From Chromera velia (taxonomy: Eukaryota; Sar; Chromeraceae), in the NCBI GenBank assembly GCA_018398765.1, contig JAHBMJ010001611.1, positions 1-28,056 of the forward strand: 28,056 nt of DNA, written 5' to 3'. The notes below the pieces were generated by a model. It saw only the letters and a program-made list of their open reading frames with translations. It was not told where the DNA came from and did no database searches. Positions 1 to 9,205 of the stretch are shown one piece after another. Both the position numbers and the translations under genes were made by a program. The number at the start of each line of letters is the position of its first letter. Position 1 is the stretch's first letter.

Positions 1-54
1 TCTTCGGTTGGGTGCGGAGTCCCTCCTTACTTTTGCCGAGCCAGCCAGCCGTGT
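1..54. repeat. 54-bp direct repeat, copy 1 (copy 2 at 195-248)
   Basis: Bases 1-54 and 195-248 are identical by eye and separated by a 194-bp period. Both lie in the protease/RT linker of the gypsy fragment. Copy 2 is in the frame that reads LRLGAESLLTFAEPAS, so copy 1 may be the start of a tandem duplication whose left part is outside the window. Confidence 0.85.
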
Positions 55-1073
55 TGTGGAGTAGGAGAAGAAGAAACAGTCATTTTGCATCGAAATTTTC
101 CCCGAGCGCACCCAGGCCTTACAGTCCTAGACCAGATAGTCACAGTGAGGGCCGGCGTTGCCACCATCGAAGTCCTGAACGTCTCACAGCAGGATCTTCG
201 GTTGGGTGCGGAGTCCCTCCTTACTTTTGCCGAGCCAGCCAGCCGTGTACAGCCGTCACAGCCGTCACAGCCAACGTGACGACATCTACCCCACCGCAGA
301 ATCCCCCGCCGTCTCCTTCGCTTCCGAAAGTTGATCTCTCGCACATCCCGCCTGAGGTCAGAGGGAAGTACGAATCCCTCCTCCGAGAGTATAGCGACCT
401 CTAGTCTCGCTCCTGCTTTGATATCGGCAAATTGCGACTGAATGGGCAGCCGTACGAAGTCCAAATCCCCACAGGCGACGCCCCTCCCATCAGATGGAAT
501 CAGGACAGAGTGCCCTACCACCAATATAACCATGTGAAAAAGGAGATTGAGGCAATGGAAGAGGGGGGCCCGGTGTCATCCGCAAGTCCAGCTCTCCATG
601 GGCTGCGCCCGTCGTCCTTGTAAAGAAGCCTGATGGCACCACCCGTTTCTGCCTCGACTTCCGCAAGCTGAATCAGGCAACCAAACGTGACTTGTTCCCC
701 CTTCCCCGCATCCAAGAAACCCTCGACCATCTCGCAGGAGCACAGGTGTTTTCCGTTCTCGATTACACCTCCGGCTTCTTCCAGCTGAAGATGCACGAAG
801 CAGATGCAGAGAAAACTGCTTTCGTGACTCCTTTCGGTCTGTATAAGTTCACACGCATGCCGTTTGGGCTCGTGAACGCACCGAGCATCTTCCAGCGTGT
901 GATGACGTTGCTCTTCGCAAGTTTGACGAGAAATATCGCCCTCGTCTATATCGATGACATCATTGTTTTCTCCCGCTCGCACGCAGAGCATTTGAGGGAT
1001 TTGAGGGAGGTTTTGAGATTGGTGAGGCAGGCAAACCTCAAGCTAAAGTTAGAGAAAGCGCAGATTACGTTGA
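1..1073 (+). pseudogene. Ty3/gypsy pol, 5' fragment (protease-RT linker and RT)
   Basis: This is the upstream half of a retrotransposon polyprotein. Codons from about 85 to 250 (frame 1) read like the hydrophobic segment that follows the protease in gypsy pol (VLNVSQQDLRLGAESLL). From about 300 the frame changes and carries KVDLSHIPPEVRGKYESLL, then an in-frame TAG at 402-404, then NGQPYEVQIPTGDAPPIRW. Near 570 a further shift leads into the RT core: [27 protein letters not shown] (motif A), [15 protein letters not shown] (motif B) and the catalytic YIDDIIVFS (motif C, about 948-974). RT stops at 1073, where a TIR element is inserted, and resumes at 2188. At least two frameshifts and one nonsense codon make this copy inactive. 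The family call is secure from the RT motifs; the 5' limit lies outside the window. Confidence 0.9.
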
Positions 1074-2179
1074 CAAAGGTGTTTGGTCACTTGTGATTAG
1101 AATATATTTAATTATCCCATGAAGTGATTGAATGTGATTGAATAAAGTGATTAATTAGCCAAAGTCCGATTCTTACTAGTCTTTAATACCTTAGGTCATT
1201 CTAATGGTGCGTGGTTTTTTTTTTACGTTATAAAAACAAATGTTTTGGGAGTAGCCTAGAGGCTTGTGCACATCCAGTGCACTGTATACATGGCCCAGCC
1301 CATGCAGCCCGGGCCAGCCATGCATGCACCGGCGCGGCCCATGCACTGCTCCTACTAGCGGCCGCGGCCATGCATCGGTGCATGCATTCGGAGCCGAATA
1401 GCCGATTGTACAAGTTGCATAAAAAATCGGGTCTTTATGCATGAGTTTCAAATACAAGGTAAGATGCAAACTTAAAGTCACAGTAAGCCATGATACCAGT
1501 CTGAGATGACTGAGGCCTGATGTGTTCAGACGATTAACTCTACAGTTTGAAAATGAGTCAAATGAACGTGCGAGGCTTCTTCAAAACAGTTCAGCCACCG
1601 CTCGGCAAACCTGTAGAATCATATATATCTTTCTGTTTGTTTGTACCCAAATAATTTTTTGCTTGACACTGCTTGTGGTGTTTTGGTGTTTCGCGTTCGA
1701 ATGCTGAAAGTGAAAAAGAGTGTATCTTACGTAGTACATACAGTAAGGCCTCCTTTCGCTATGCAGTGTGTGTTGCAGTGTGCATGCATGTTTTGATGTA
1801 GTGTGTGCATGTTCATGCAATGAGAACGTGTATGAACTTTCAACCGCGTATTCATATGATACGTTATTTGCTAGTTTAATAAGTTTATAAATTGTAAGAT
1901 TTTATAAAATTCTAGTAACACTGTAACACAGTCTAGTATAGTAACTGTTACACTACTGCCTATTTACAGTGCCTAACAGCTAGATAGCCCTTGTTTATCT
2001 TTTTTAAAACCAATTTTTTATAGTCATAAACTGTATTTAAAAAAAAAAATCAAAAATGTAGCCTGGGGGGCTCCGCCCCCCAGACCCCCCCTTAATTAAT
2101 TTAGGAATATATTCCTGATTATATTACTTTTGAAGTGAGTAACTAGTGAATAAATATATTCTGTGATTAAACACCTTTG
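1074..2179. mobile_element. Non-autonomous hAT-like TIR element (1106 bp)
   Basis: The element begins CAAAGGTGTTT (1074-1084) and ends AAACACCTTTG (2169-2179), a perfect 11-bp terminal inverted repeat. The similarity continues inward with indels: both ends carry TCAC and AATATATTTA. It is flanked by TACGTTGA (1066-1073) and TGCGTTGA (2180-2187), an 8-bp target duplication with one mismatch. An 8-bp duplication and a CAnnG-type terminus are typical of hAT elements. No transposase-like reading frame is present. The interior is AT-rich apart from a GC-rich patch (1280-1400) with a 12-bp inverted repeat ATGCATGCACCG (1320-1331 and 1376-1387), and a C/G hairpin near the right end. Removing 1074-2187 rejoins the RT codons in frame, which independently supports these borders. 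Assignment to hAT is inference from TIR and duplication length. Confidence 0.85.
2063..2083. repeat. Perfect GC hairpin in the TIR element
   Basis: CTGGGGGGC and GCCCCCCAG form 9-bp arms around a TCC loop, followed by another C run. It lies about 100 bp inside the right terminus of the hAT-like element. Confidence 0.85.
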
Positions 2180-2187
2180 TGCGTTGA

Positions 2188-3129
2188 GAGAGGTGGAATA
2201 TTTGGGACATTCAGTCTCCTTTAGGGGGATCAGGCCGAATCGAAAGAATATGAAGAAGGTATTGGAGTGGGAGTCCCCAAAAGACTGAAAAAAGCTGCGC
2301 TCCTTCCTTTATCTCTGCTCGTATTACCGTCATTTTATTGCAGGCTTTGCGAGGTTGACGCATCCCCTCCATGAGCTGCTGAAACCGGCTGACAAGGAAG
2401 GCCATCCCCTTCCCTTCCAGTGGGGTGAGGAGGCAGAGGCAATCTTTACCGAATTGAAGAGACGCCTCACTACCCCCCTTATCCTTGCCTTTCCAGACAT
2501 GAGCCGCCCTTTCACCGTCAAGCCAGACGCATGCAAAGTCTCTGTGGGAGGTCTTCTCACACAAAAAGTCAACGGAAAGGAGGTGGTGATTGCCTATGCG
2601 AGCAAGGTGTTGAGTGCCGCCGAGAGGAATTATAGCCCAGTAGAGAGGGAGGCCTTAGGTCTTGTGTACTGCTGCCGTCAGTGGCGTCACTATCTGATTG
2701 GTGGACGCACGTATGCAGTCACCGATCACAAACCCAATCTGGCGATGGAGGATAAGAAAGTGGCGAATGAGAGAGTGAGGAATTGGGCGTTGGAGTTGCA
2801 GGAATTTGGGCTGCGGTATGTTCACAAGTTGGGAAAAGCCCATGGAGACGTGGACGCTCTCTCCCGAATGCCGCAGAAGCCGTTGCCTGTTTGTGTCGAC
2901 AGTGGCGTCCCACTGTGCAGGCATTGCAACCAACCTGCAGACGGGAGTACCAAGATCCGGACAGGTATGGGGGCAGTCATGGCAGGTGTGCACAGGCAGG
3001 CAAAAGCTGCACCGCTGTAAGCGAACAAGGCGTTTTAAGACAGAGTGAGAGAGGAGTTGCCGAAAGATCCGGTGTTGGGAGACCACTACAGATATTTTGC
3101 GAAAGGTATTGTGCCGACAGACAAATGAC
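2188..3129 (+). pseudogene. Ty3/gypsy pol, 3' fragment (RT end, RNase H, integrase lead-in)
   Basis: This continues the RT interrupted at 1073. EVEYLGHSVSFRGIRP is the standard RT thumb motif, followed by LRSFLYLCSYYRHFIAGFARL. A TGA at 2286-2288 interrupts the frame. RNase H follows from about 2500: FTVKPDACKVSVGGLL holds the first acidic site (PDA rather than the usual TDA), VEREALGLVY holds the Glu, and AVTDHKPNL holds the second Asp. KAHGDVDALSRMP marks the end of RNase H. After a further frame change, codons near 3050-3125 read LPKDPVLGDHYRYFAKG, which resembles the lead-in to integrase. The integrase core is missing: the sequence is replaced at about 3130 by a repeat also found at 9047-9205. 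The copy is inactive. Confidence 0.88.
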
Positions 3130-3295
3130 ATAATGAAACCTACCGGACTTTAACATCATTTCGGACTTTGAAATATAGGAATAACATAGGGTGTTCTATT
3201 GTATTTAATCGTTGTTTATAAGCTTTTAAATTTAATAAACATTCTTTAAAACGTGATTCTTTTAAAACAAAAGATAAAACAAAGAATTGAAGCTA
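3130..3295 (+). repeat. Inverted repeat copy A (partner at 9047-9205)
   Basis: The first 50 bases (ATAATGAAACCTACC onward) match the reverse complement of 9156-9205 with two differences. The match continues with indels through ATTCTTTAAAAC and GATTCTTTTA to GAAGCTA at 3295, then is lost. Copy A begins exactly where the gypsy pol fragment ends. It could be the terminus of a transposon or a retroelement-derived tail; no family is recognised. Confidence 0.85.
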
Positions 3296-4877
3296 GCTGT
3301 ATCAATGTTAGATCATAGCTATATTTTAGTAACCATAATAGTAGCTGCATAATTGGTATATCTATGTATGATGCAATAAATGCGATCGAAAAGTAGATAA
3401 TCACCCCTGAAACTATTTAGTTTTGACCCTACCTAACCAGGTCTGGCGACTGGATTTGCTCCCCCACTCCCCCAAGAAGGACCAATTAATAAATGACCTA
3501 CCTAGGTCCTTTCGGGCAAAACCGTCCCCCACTCCCCTGGAGGTAGAGGTGAGAGGCAGCCCCAAAGCGATAAAAATGACCACAATACGAGAAAATCTGC
3601 AATTGGTTCTTGTGGGGGCGGCGACCCGCGGCGATCCATAGGTGTTGATGTGCTAGTGCTCCTCTTAATGCTCCCAAAGATGCTTTTCGGTGTTGTGGGT
3701 GCAGTCAACGCGCACGGAAAGGCAAACAGGCTAGCCAGATCTGACAGATTGAACCCCTCCAATGACCTGCACAAAAAGAAATTTTATGCACACTAATTGC
3801 TTTGAGATAAAAGCCCCCCCAAAGCCACTTACTGATGACACTGTGTTGTTGCATTGCCTACAAACGTCCCACAAGGCAAACTGAGTAGCCAAAAAGGGCA
3901 AGCCGCAAATGGCGAGGCAGCACAAGTGGTATGTAGCATTACGTCGGACTCTTTTGGTCTTTGAATCGTTCATGCACAATAGATGACCTCAGAGGGGCCT
4001 GGCAGCTGTTTTGGGTAAAGAGATTGTTGAGTAAAGAAGATACACAGTTGTCTTTCTATATAGAAGACGCTCATAAGGCAAGCCTACCACCAGATTGTCT
4101 CTCGGATCAATTTGCATGAGGTAGGACAAGCAGACTGAACGCCGGACCGGGTTTGAACGTTGTGTAATTAAAAGCCATAATGAGCGAATCTTGCCCTCTA
4201 CTACGCAGCAATCACACTGTCAAGAGGTTGTCTATGACTTTGAGCTCTTTCTATATAGAGCTGTTTTCGATCTGCTCTCAGATTGTAGTTCGGTCTGACG
4301 CAAATGTCAGACAAAAGCAGCAAGGTCAGACATTTTGAGTACGTTCACACGCGCGCTAATTATTTTTGCTGGACTTGGGGGGCACTTTTGTTGCGTGCCC
4401 CTCAAGCAATCATCAGAGTGCATGCGAAAGTGCATGCATGCATTTAATACGCGCGCGTCTGACCTCCAAGTTGTTGTCTTGGTTCTGACTTGCTTTCTGG
4501 AATTGCCATTGAAGCAAGCTTGTATCTGAAAGCATTCCAACAACATAGAGACAAGCCGGCGTGACCCCTGGTGGTGTATATTGTCTTATCGCCTCTCCGG
4601 GCGTGTATTGGTCCGGCATAGATATATAGTTGCGCCTGACCTATACAGATCGATCCACCAGTTCCGGAAGCGTCCAGCTGTATGAAGATCTTTGCATGTG
4701 CCAATCAATTGACCTCTGGCCTATTCCCATCTGTACAGACTGCGCTACCTCTCATTTATCTCTGCCGGCTTGTGTCTAGCCATCGTTTTGACTCCAAACA
4801 ACTTTTTCATTGTCCGTGTTTCTCGCCGCTGTTTGAGTCGGTTCAAGTACATACGTACAGCTCGGCGCGGAGAGACG
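3296..4877. other. Stretch without a recognisable gene
   Basis: The stretch is AT-rich to about 3420 and of mixed composition afterwards. Short open frames here show no protein family features. Two copies of CTTTCTATATAGA occur (4052-4064 and 4247-4259), each inside a short imperfect inverted repeat. A TGCATGC cluster lies near 4420-4445. The part from about 4500 may be the 5' flank or UTR of the gene starting near 4878, but no promoter element can be assigned. Confidence 0.5.
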
Positions 4878-6840
4878 ATGGCCTTGCTTTCGAGAGAGTG
4901 GGAGGGCTCCCTCCCGTTCTCAACCCGTGTCCGGCTGAAGAGAGATCTGGGAGAGGGGGGCTTTGAGCAGCTAGTAAAACTTCTAAACGAAATAACGAAA
5001 GGGATGCTGAGGCAGCGCGGTTTTATTGGGAGGTTCTCCTGGCAGTGCCAAAATTGAAAGACTACTTCAAGAAAAACAAAGCCTCTGCGTACGTACTCAA
5101 TACTGCCACCGAGCTGGCGGCGTCTTCAGAGTCTACGATGATTGCACCTCTTTTCCTCTTTGAGCTGCTGTCCCGACTGGATCTTTCCCTGATGGTTAAG
5201 AGTACACTAGAAATTACAGAGAAGAATTTCAATTGAGAGGAGTTCTCTGTTCCTCAGGTAGCTATCCTCTATGGCGGCGACGCCGCTGGCCGTGACTTCA
5301 CCCTGTCTGCTATCAAAAAGCAGACCCCAATTCTGGTTCTTCAGGTACGTTTAGATCCTCATCAGCTAGGCAGGCATCCATGTGCGTGCATTTCGTTCTT
5401 CTTTTTCAGGCGATGAATATGTTGTCTGGCGTCTACCGTCTCTACAACTTGCTTGTGCGCGGTTTATCTCTACTTCAAGTAAAAAATCATTGCATTATCA
5501 AGTGGTGCCTTTTTGAGCTGCCTCTTTGGTTCTTCAATGTCCAGGAGTCTACCTCCGAACTCTTTGATGCCTGGTTGCAGATTTTCGTATACTGTCATCT
5601 CAGGGATGCGGACTCGGAAGGCAACTGTATGTTCCCTCAGCTCTTCAAGCTGATGACTACAAGGGGGCTTGAAGTAATGCTGGTGAGGAGGCTGTCTTAG
5701 CTCTGGTATACTGGAGCTGTATCCTTTGGTAAGTCAATGTCTTTGCCCTCGATATATGATTGTGCAGGGCAGGTGGGGCGGGGCGGGGTGGGGTGGTGGG
5801 GGGCGGGGCGGTGGCAGAGTCTGGGCTGGGGCCGGTGGCACATACAGAGAGGAGCCCCCAAGATGTCAGAGAGCGGCTAGATGGAGCTTTGACCCCCTAA
5901 GAGGGTGTTCTAATTGTTCCAGTGCAGACATTTGGCAGTGGAGCAGAGACGCCGAGTGTTGAGAGTGTCGGCGGGCGGACCGGGGGGCAGGCGGGGGGGC
6001 GGGGCGGGCCGAAGGTGAGTGAGGGCCGGGCCCGGGCCAGTCTGGGGCCGGCGGCACAGGACACTGTGCGTGAAGGGGCACAGAAGAGCCAGTAGGAGGC
6101 TGGTGAGAGATGAGTGTGAAGAGTTAGGACATGAAAAGTTGATTTCATTGCTTCTTGATCGGTGCCGGTGATGGCTGTGCTACTCCCTGGGTCTGGTTTC
6201 ATACTTTTCCCTGGACCTTTTTGTCTTACCTTCTTGCTCACGAATGTTTCAAAACCTCCAGACAAATCAGGCCTGATTTGTCCGGAGGTTTTAAAACATT
6301 CGTGAGCAAGAAGGTGAGACAAAAAGGTCCAGAGAAAAGTGTGAAACCAGACCCAGGGAGCAGCACAGCCGTCAGCAGTACCCTTCAAGGAGCCAAGACA
6401 TGCACGTTTCATGTTCTAACTTTTCATAGTCCCCTCTCACTAACCCTCCACTGGCTCTTTTGAACCCCTTAAGAAAAAGTGTCCTGTGACGACCCCGGCC
6501 CGCCAACCAGGGGGCCCGCCCACCCCCCGGCCCGCCCGCCCCCCCACCCGCCCCCCAACTCACTCCATACTCGCCTCTGCTCCACTGCCAGCTGTCTGCA
6601 CTGGAATAATTGGAACGCCCCCCTAGGGGGTCAAAGCTCCATCTAGCCACTCTCTCACATCTTGGGGGCTCCTCTCTGTGTGTGCCACCGGCCCTAGCCC
6701 CGATCCAGCCGCTGCCCCCACCCTAGAGGCTCCGCCTTCTGCCTGTCCTGACCTTTGTCTCTCCCCTTTTGCCCCCTTCGCTGGGTGATTCACACATTGC
6801 TGGGCCTTTCTCTTGTTTGTTTCTCCCCGTTTTTTCCCTC

Positions 6841-6926
<86 letters not shown>

Positions 6927-6938
6927 ATATGTGTATGT

Positions 6939-6983
<45 letters not shown>

Positions 6984-7865
6984 TGTGTGTGTGAGCGTGG
7001 GCGCGCGTGCGTCCATGCGTGTGTGTGCTTATGTGTCTGTGTGCAGGTCGTGAGTTTGGAATCCACAGCAAAAAGATTCAAAGAAGCCTTTAGTCACTTG
7101 ACAATGTGAAGGAGGTGTAGACGATGAGAAACGCCATTCTGAAGGAGCAAGTCAGCTAATTTAATTTACACTCATGTAGCGGCAACCAGTTGGACTGTGG
7201 GAGACTTCTGCCTCTTCACCTTTCTCCACATACATTTGAAACCAAGACAGATGCACAGTTTTTTGGTTGCCTCGTCAGTGTTTCGTATGCCTTCTTGTGC
7301 GTACGCGCGCGCAGAAAGCATGTTCGTAAGGGCTTGCTCATCTCTCGGTGTATGATGCCTGCATCTGCGGGAGCAGCAGCTGCTTTGTCGTTCCTTGAGT
7401 CGTTGGTGAATTCGCTGGTTGGTATCCTTGCTAGTCGGCTTTCTAATTCACTGAGCGATTGCGAAAGAGAAAGACCGAAGGAGCAACGGGTTGATATCTC
7501 GATTTGCTGCATCTGCATCTTTGTCTGCAAGTGGGTTTCTCTCACTGTGTATGTATGCATATGTGCTTCGCACGCTCGTTTCAATGTCCGATTGAACGTC
7601 AAGTTTTATTTCTACGGATACCTCTCTGCAGGCCTCTTCGTTTATAGACGAGAAAGCCATCCTGACGGTTATGACAAATATCGCCAAAGTGACGGGGCTC
7701 CCGACGACGCCTTCTGATTTTGTTGACATCATCAAAAACATCACTCAGCTCGAGGCTGCCTTCACTGAGGAGGCCATCGTCCAGATGAACCAAAACTTCA
7801 TGGAGACCCTCATCCAGGTCAAGGGAACCGCAGAAGAAGACAGTCTGACAGTCGGCGCCGGACGA
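4878..7865 (+). CDS. Multi-exon gene of unknown function (exons 1-5)
   Basis: The function is not recognised. Candidate exons: 4878 to about 5194 (from ATG, ending before GTTAAG), 5258-5344 ([20 protein letters not shown], donor GTACGT), 5410-5478 ([18 protein letters not shown]), 5545-5682 ([19 protein letters not shown], donor GTGAGG) and 7632-7865 ([15 protein letters not shown], donor GTGAGT). All these junctions are phase 0, which supports the chain. The product looks soluble and mostly alpha-helical, with Leu-rich amphipathic stretches and no signal peptide or membrane segment. The first exon needs a one-base shift near 5000, in a G run: the frame reading [14 protein letters not shown] changes to one reading [18 protein letters not shown]. 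The latter could instead begin at an acceptor near 4970. A second open frame after 5682 ([10 protein letters not shown], up to a GTAAGT at 5728) is an alternative exon end. The gene may be a pseudogene or carry sequence errors. Confidence 0.45.
5764..6751. mobile_element. Foldback (palindromic) element, ~990 bp
   Basis: The two halves are inverted copies meeting at the palindrome AATCAGGCCTGATT (6265-6278, centre 6271.5). About 95 bp on each side of the centre match almost perfectly (both arms share CATTCGTGAGCAAGAAGGT and AAACCAGACCCAGGGAG), differing mostly by transitions. Farther out the arms remain alignable with indels (GCTCTTCTGTGCCCC versus GCTCTTTTGAACCCC; TGGGGGCTCCTCTCTGT in both) through very G/C-rich tracts. 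They fade at GCAGGGCAGG (5764) and CCTGTCCTGA (6751). No target duplication is evident and no transposase is present. It lies in the long intron between the exons ending at 5682 and starting at 7632, and would form a very large hairpin in the transcript. Confidence 0.85.
6844..6993. repeat. Compound microsatellite (CT)n(AT)n(GT)n
   Basis: Uninterrupted CT, then AT, then GT runs with scattered TA interruptions. It lies just outside the foldback element, in the same intron. Long open frames across it on both strands are repeat artefacts. Confidence 0.97.
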
Positions 7866-7925
7866 GTGAGTCAGCTTTTGAGAGCACTTTTATGCTGTGT
7901 ATATTTGCGCACGCGCACGCGCGCG

Positions 7926-8027
7926 TTTGTATGTGTATATATGTGTGTGTGTATGTGTGTGTGTATGTGTGTGTGTGTATGCGTGCGTGTGTATGTGTGT
8001 ATGCGTATGTGTGTGTGTATGTGTGTA

Positions 8028-8069
<42 letters not shown>

Positions 8070-8088
8070 TATATGTGTGTGTATGTGT

Positions 8089-8136
<48 letters not shown>

Positions 8137-8182
8137 GGTGTGCGTGCATATGTATGTGTGTATGTGTGTCTGTATGCGTATG
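7926..8182. repeat. GT-rich microsatellite with GTAT variants
   Basis: About 250 bp of TG dinucleotides broken by TATG units. It lies in the intron that starts with GTGAGT at 7866. Cys/Val-rich or His/Thr-rich open frames here are artefacts. Confidence 0.95.
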
Positions 8183-8625
8183 CGTTTTTCACTCCCTCCA
8201 TTCTGCCTCAGAAGGTAGATAGATGTACATGGTCATCGGTGAGTTACACATGTGTGAGTGCTCCTGTCTACGCACCTGCTTTTCTCCTCCCTACGCCTTT
8301 CTTTCTGATCTTACTCCCCCCCTTACGCCTTTCCTTCTCCGCTCTCGCTCGTTATGCCCTAACAGTAACCAAGAGCTCTCTTTTTGGCTTCTTGCGTCTG
8401 CTCTCATTTAACCTGCAAGAAGAGTATGGTGCATTGTCTGTTAGGTGGGGTGATGTGTGTGCATGATTCATGTATTCGTTGTAATGATAACTTCTTATAC
8501 AAGCTTTCTTCATACGAGAAACGATGAGAAACGGTCGGATAAAAGGGAGTCCTTACGCCAGATGGTTGCATTGAAATCAACTCGGATTGATCATATAATG
8601 ATTGTAACGTACGCTCCTCTCTTAG

Positions 8626-8732
8626 GCGCGTCTGCATCAGATCTATTTGTCCGTAATGTTATCCGATCGCATTTGTTCTCGCTCCCGACCCGCCTGTTCG
8701 ATGTCTACCGCGCGGTGCTGATAAATGAATAA
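8626..8732 (+). CDS. Possible terminal exon of the unknown gene
   Basis: After the acceptor-like CTCTCTTAG, the frame reads ASASDLFVRNVIRSHLFSLP and continues RLFDVYRAVLINE to a TAA at 8730-8732. The residue pattern (mixed charged and hydrophobic, helical) resembles the exons at 5258-7865 and not the flanking sequence. Its phase needs one carried base, whereas the exon ending at 7865 is phase 0. An intermediate exon is therefore missing, or the gene is damaged. A short candidate, 8212-8238 between TCAG and GTGAGT, does not fix the phase. The gene ends just before AT-rich repeat sequence, so the 3' end may have been replaced. Confidence 0.35.
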
Positions 8733-9046
8733 CTTTTGCTCATTCTAGCAAAAACCAACCAACTATGCATGCGCCGCCCGGGAGCCTAGCGCTCTAACTA
8801 GGGTTAGGCATCCTCTAACTCACGAACTTAGTGACCAACTAACTATTTAAGTTTAGATTTAATTTACTAAGATAATTTGAATTCAGTTATTCTACTAAGC
8901 ATTCATGTTGACATGACATTGTACTTAAGCATTTATTTATGTGTAATCGAAATTATATAAAAAAAATTATAAATACAATATTATGTATTATCATAATTGA
9001 ATGCTAAAAGAACTCAAAAATTGAAATCTCCTGACACTGACATGTT
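8733..9046. other. AT-rich sequence between the unknown gene and repeat copy B
   Basis: No coding frame is recognisable. Composition becomes strongly AT-rich from about 8840. It probably belongs to the same inserted sequence as copy B, but copy A's flank (3296-3420) does not align with it. A single TAGGGTTAG near 8800 is too short to be telomeric. Confidence 0.5.
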
Positions 9047-9205
9047 TAGCTTCAATTTTTTCTTTAATATTAATTCTATCTTAAAAGAATCATGTTTTAA
9101 AGAATGTCTATAATATTTAAAAGTACAAAAACAACGTTGAAATACTATGGAACATCCTATATTTCAAAGTCCGAAATGATGTTAAAGTCTGGTAGGTCTC
9201 ATTAT
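9047..9205 (-). repeat. Inverted repeat copy B (partner at 3130-3295)
   Basis: Read on the minus strand from 9205 it starts ATAATGAGACCTACCAGAC and matches copy A at 48 of the first 50 bases, then with indels to GAAGCTA. It begins where the copia RT frame is lost, as copy A begins where the gypsy frame is lost. Codons into the repeat supply the artificial C-terminus MRPTRL before a TAA. Confidence 0.85.

Noticed and set aside
3423-3641. Open frame and loosely repeated CCCCCACTCCCC segments
   Set aside because: The repeat is too diverged to define and the frame has no recognisable features.
5897-6463. Similar open frames on both strands (sharing [11 protein letters not shown])
   Set aside because: They match each other only because the region is a palindrome; no family features.
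6723-7109. Long open frames of Cys/Val or His/Thr repeats, also at 7871-8466 and 16666-17116
   Set aside because: They are translations of GT/CA and CT/GA microsatellites in all frames and have no coding character.
8795-8815. TAGGGTTAG telomere-like sequence
   Set aside because: One unit only; no array.
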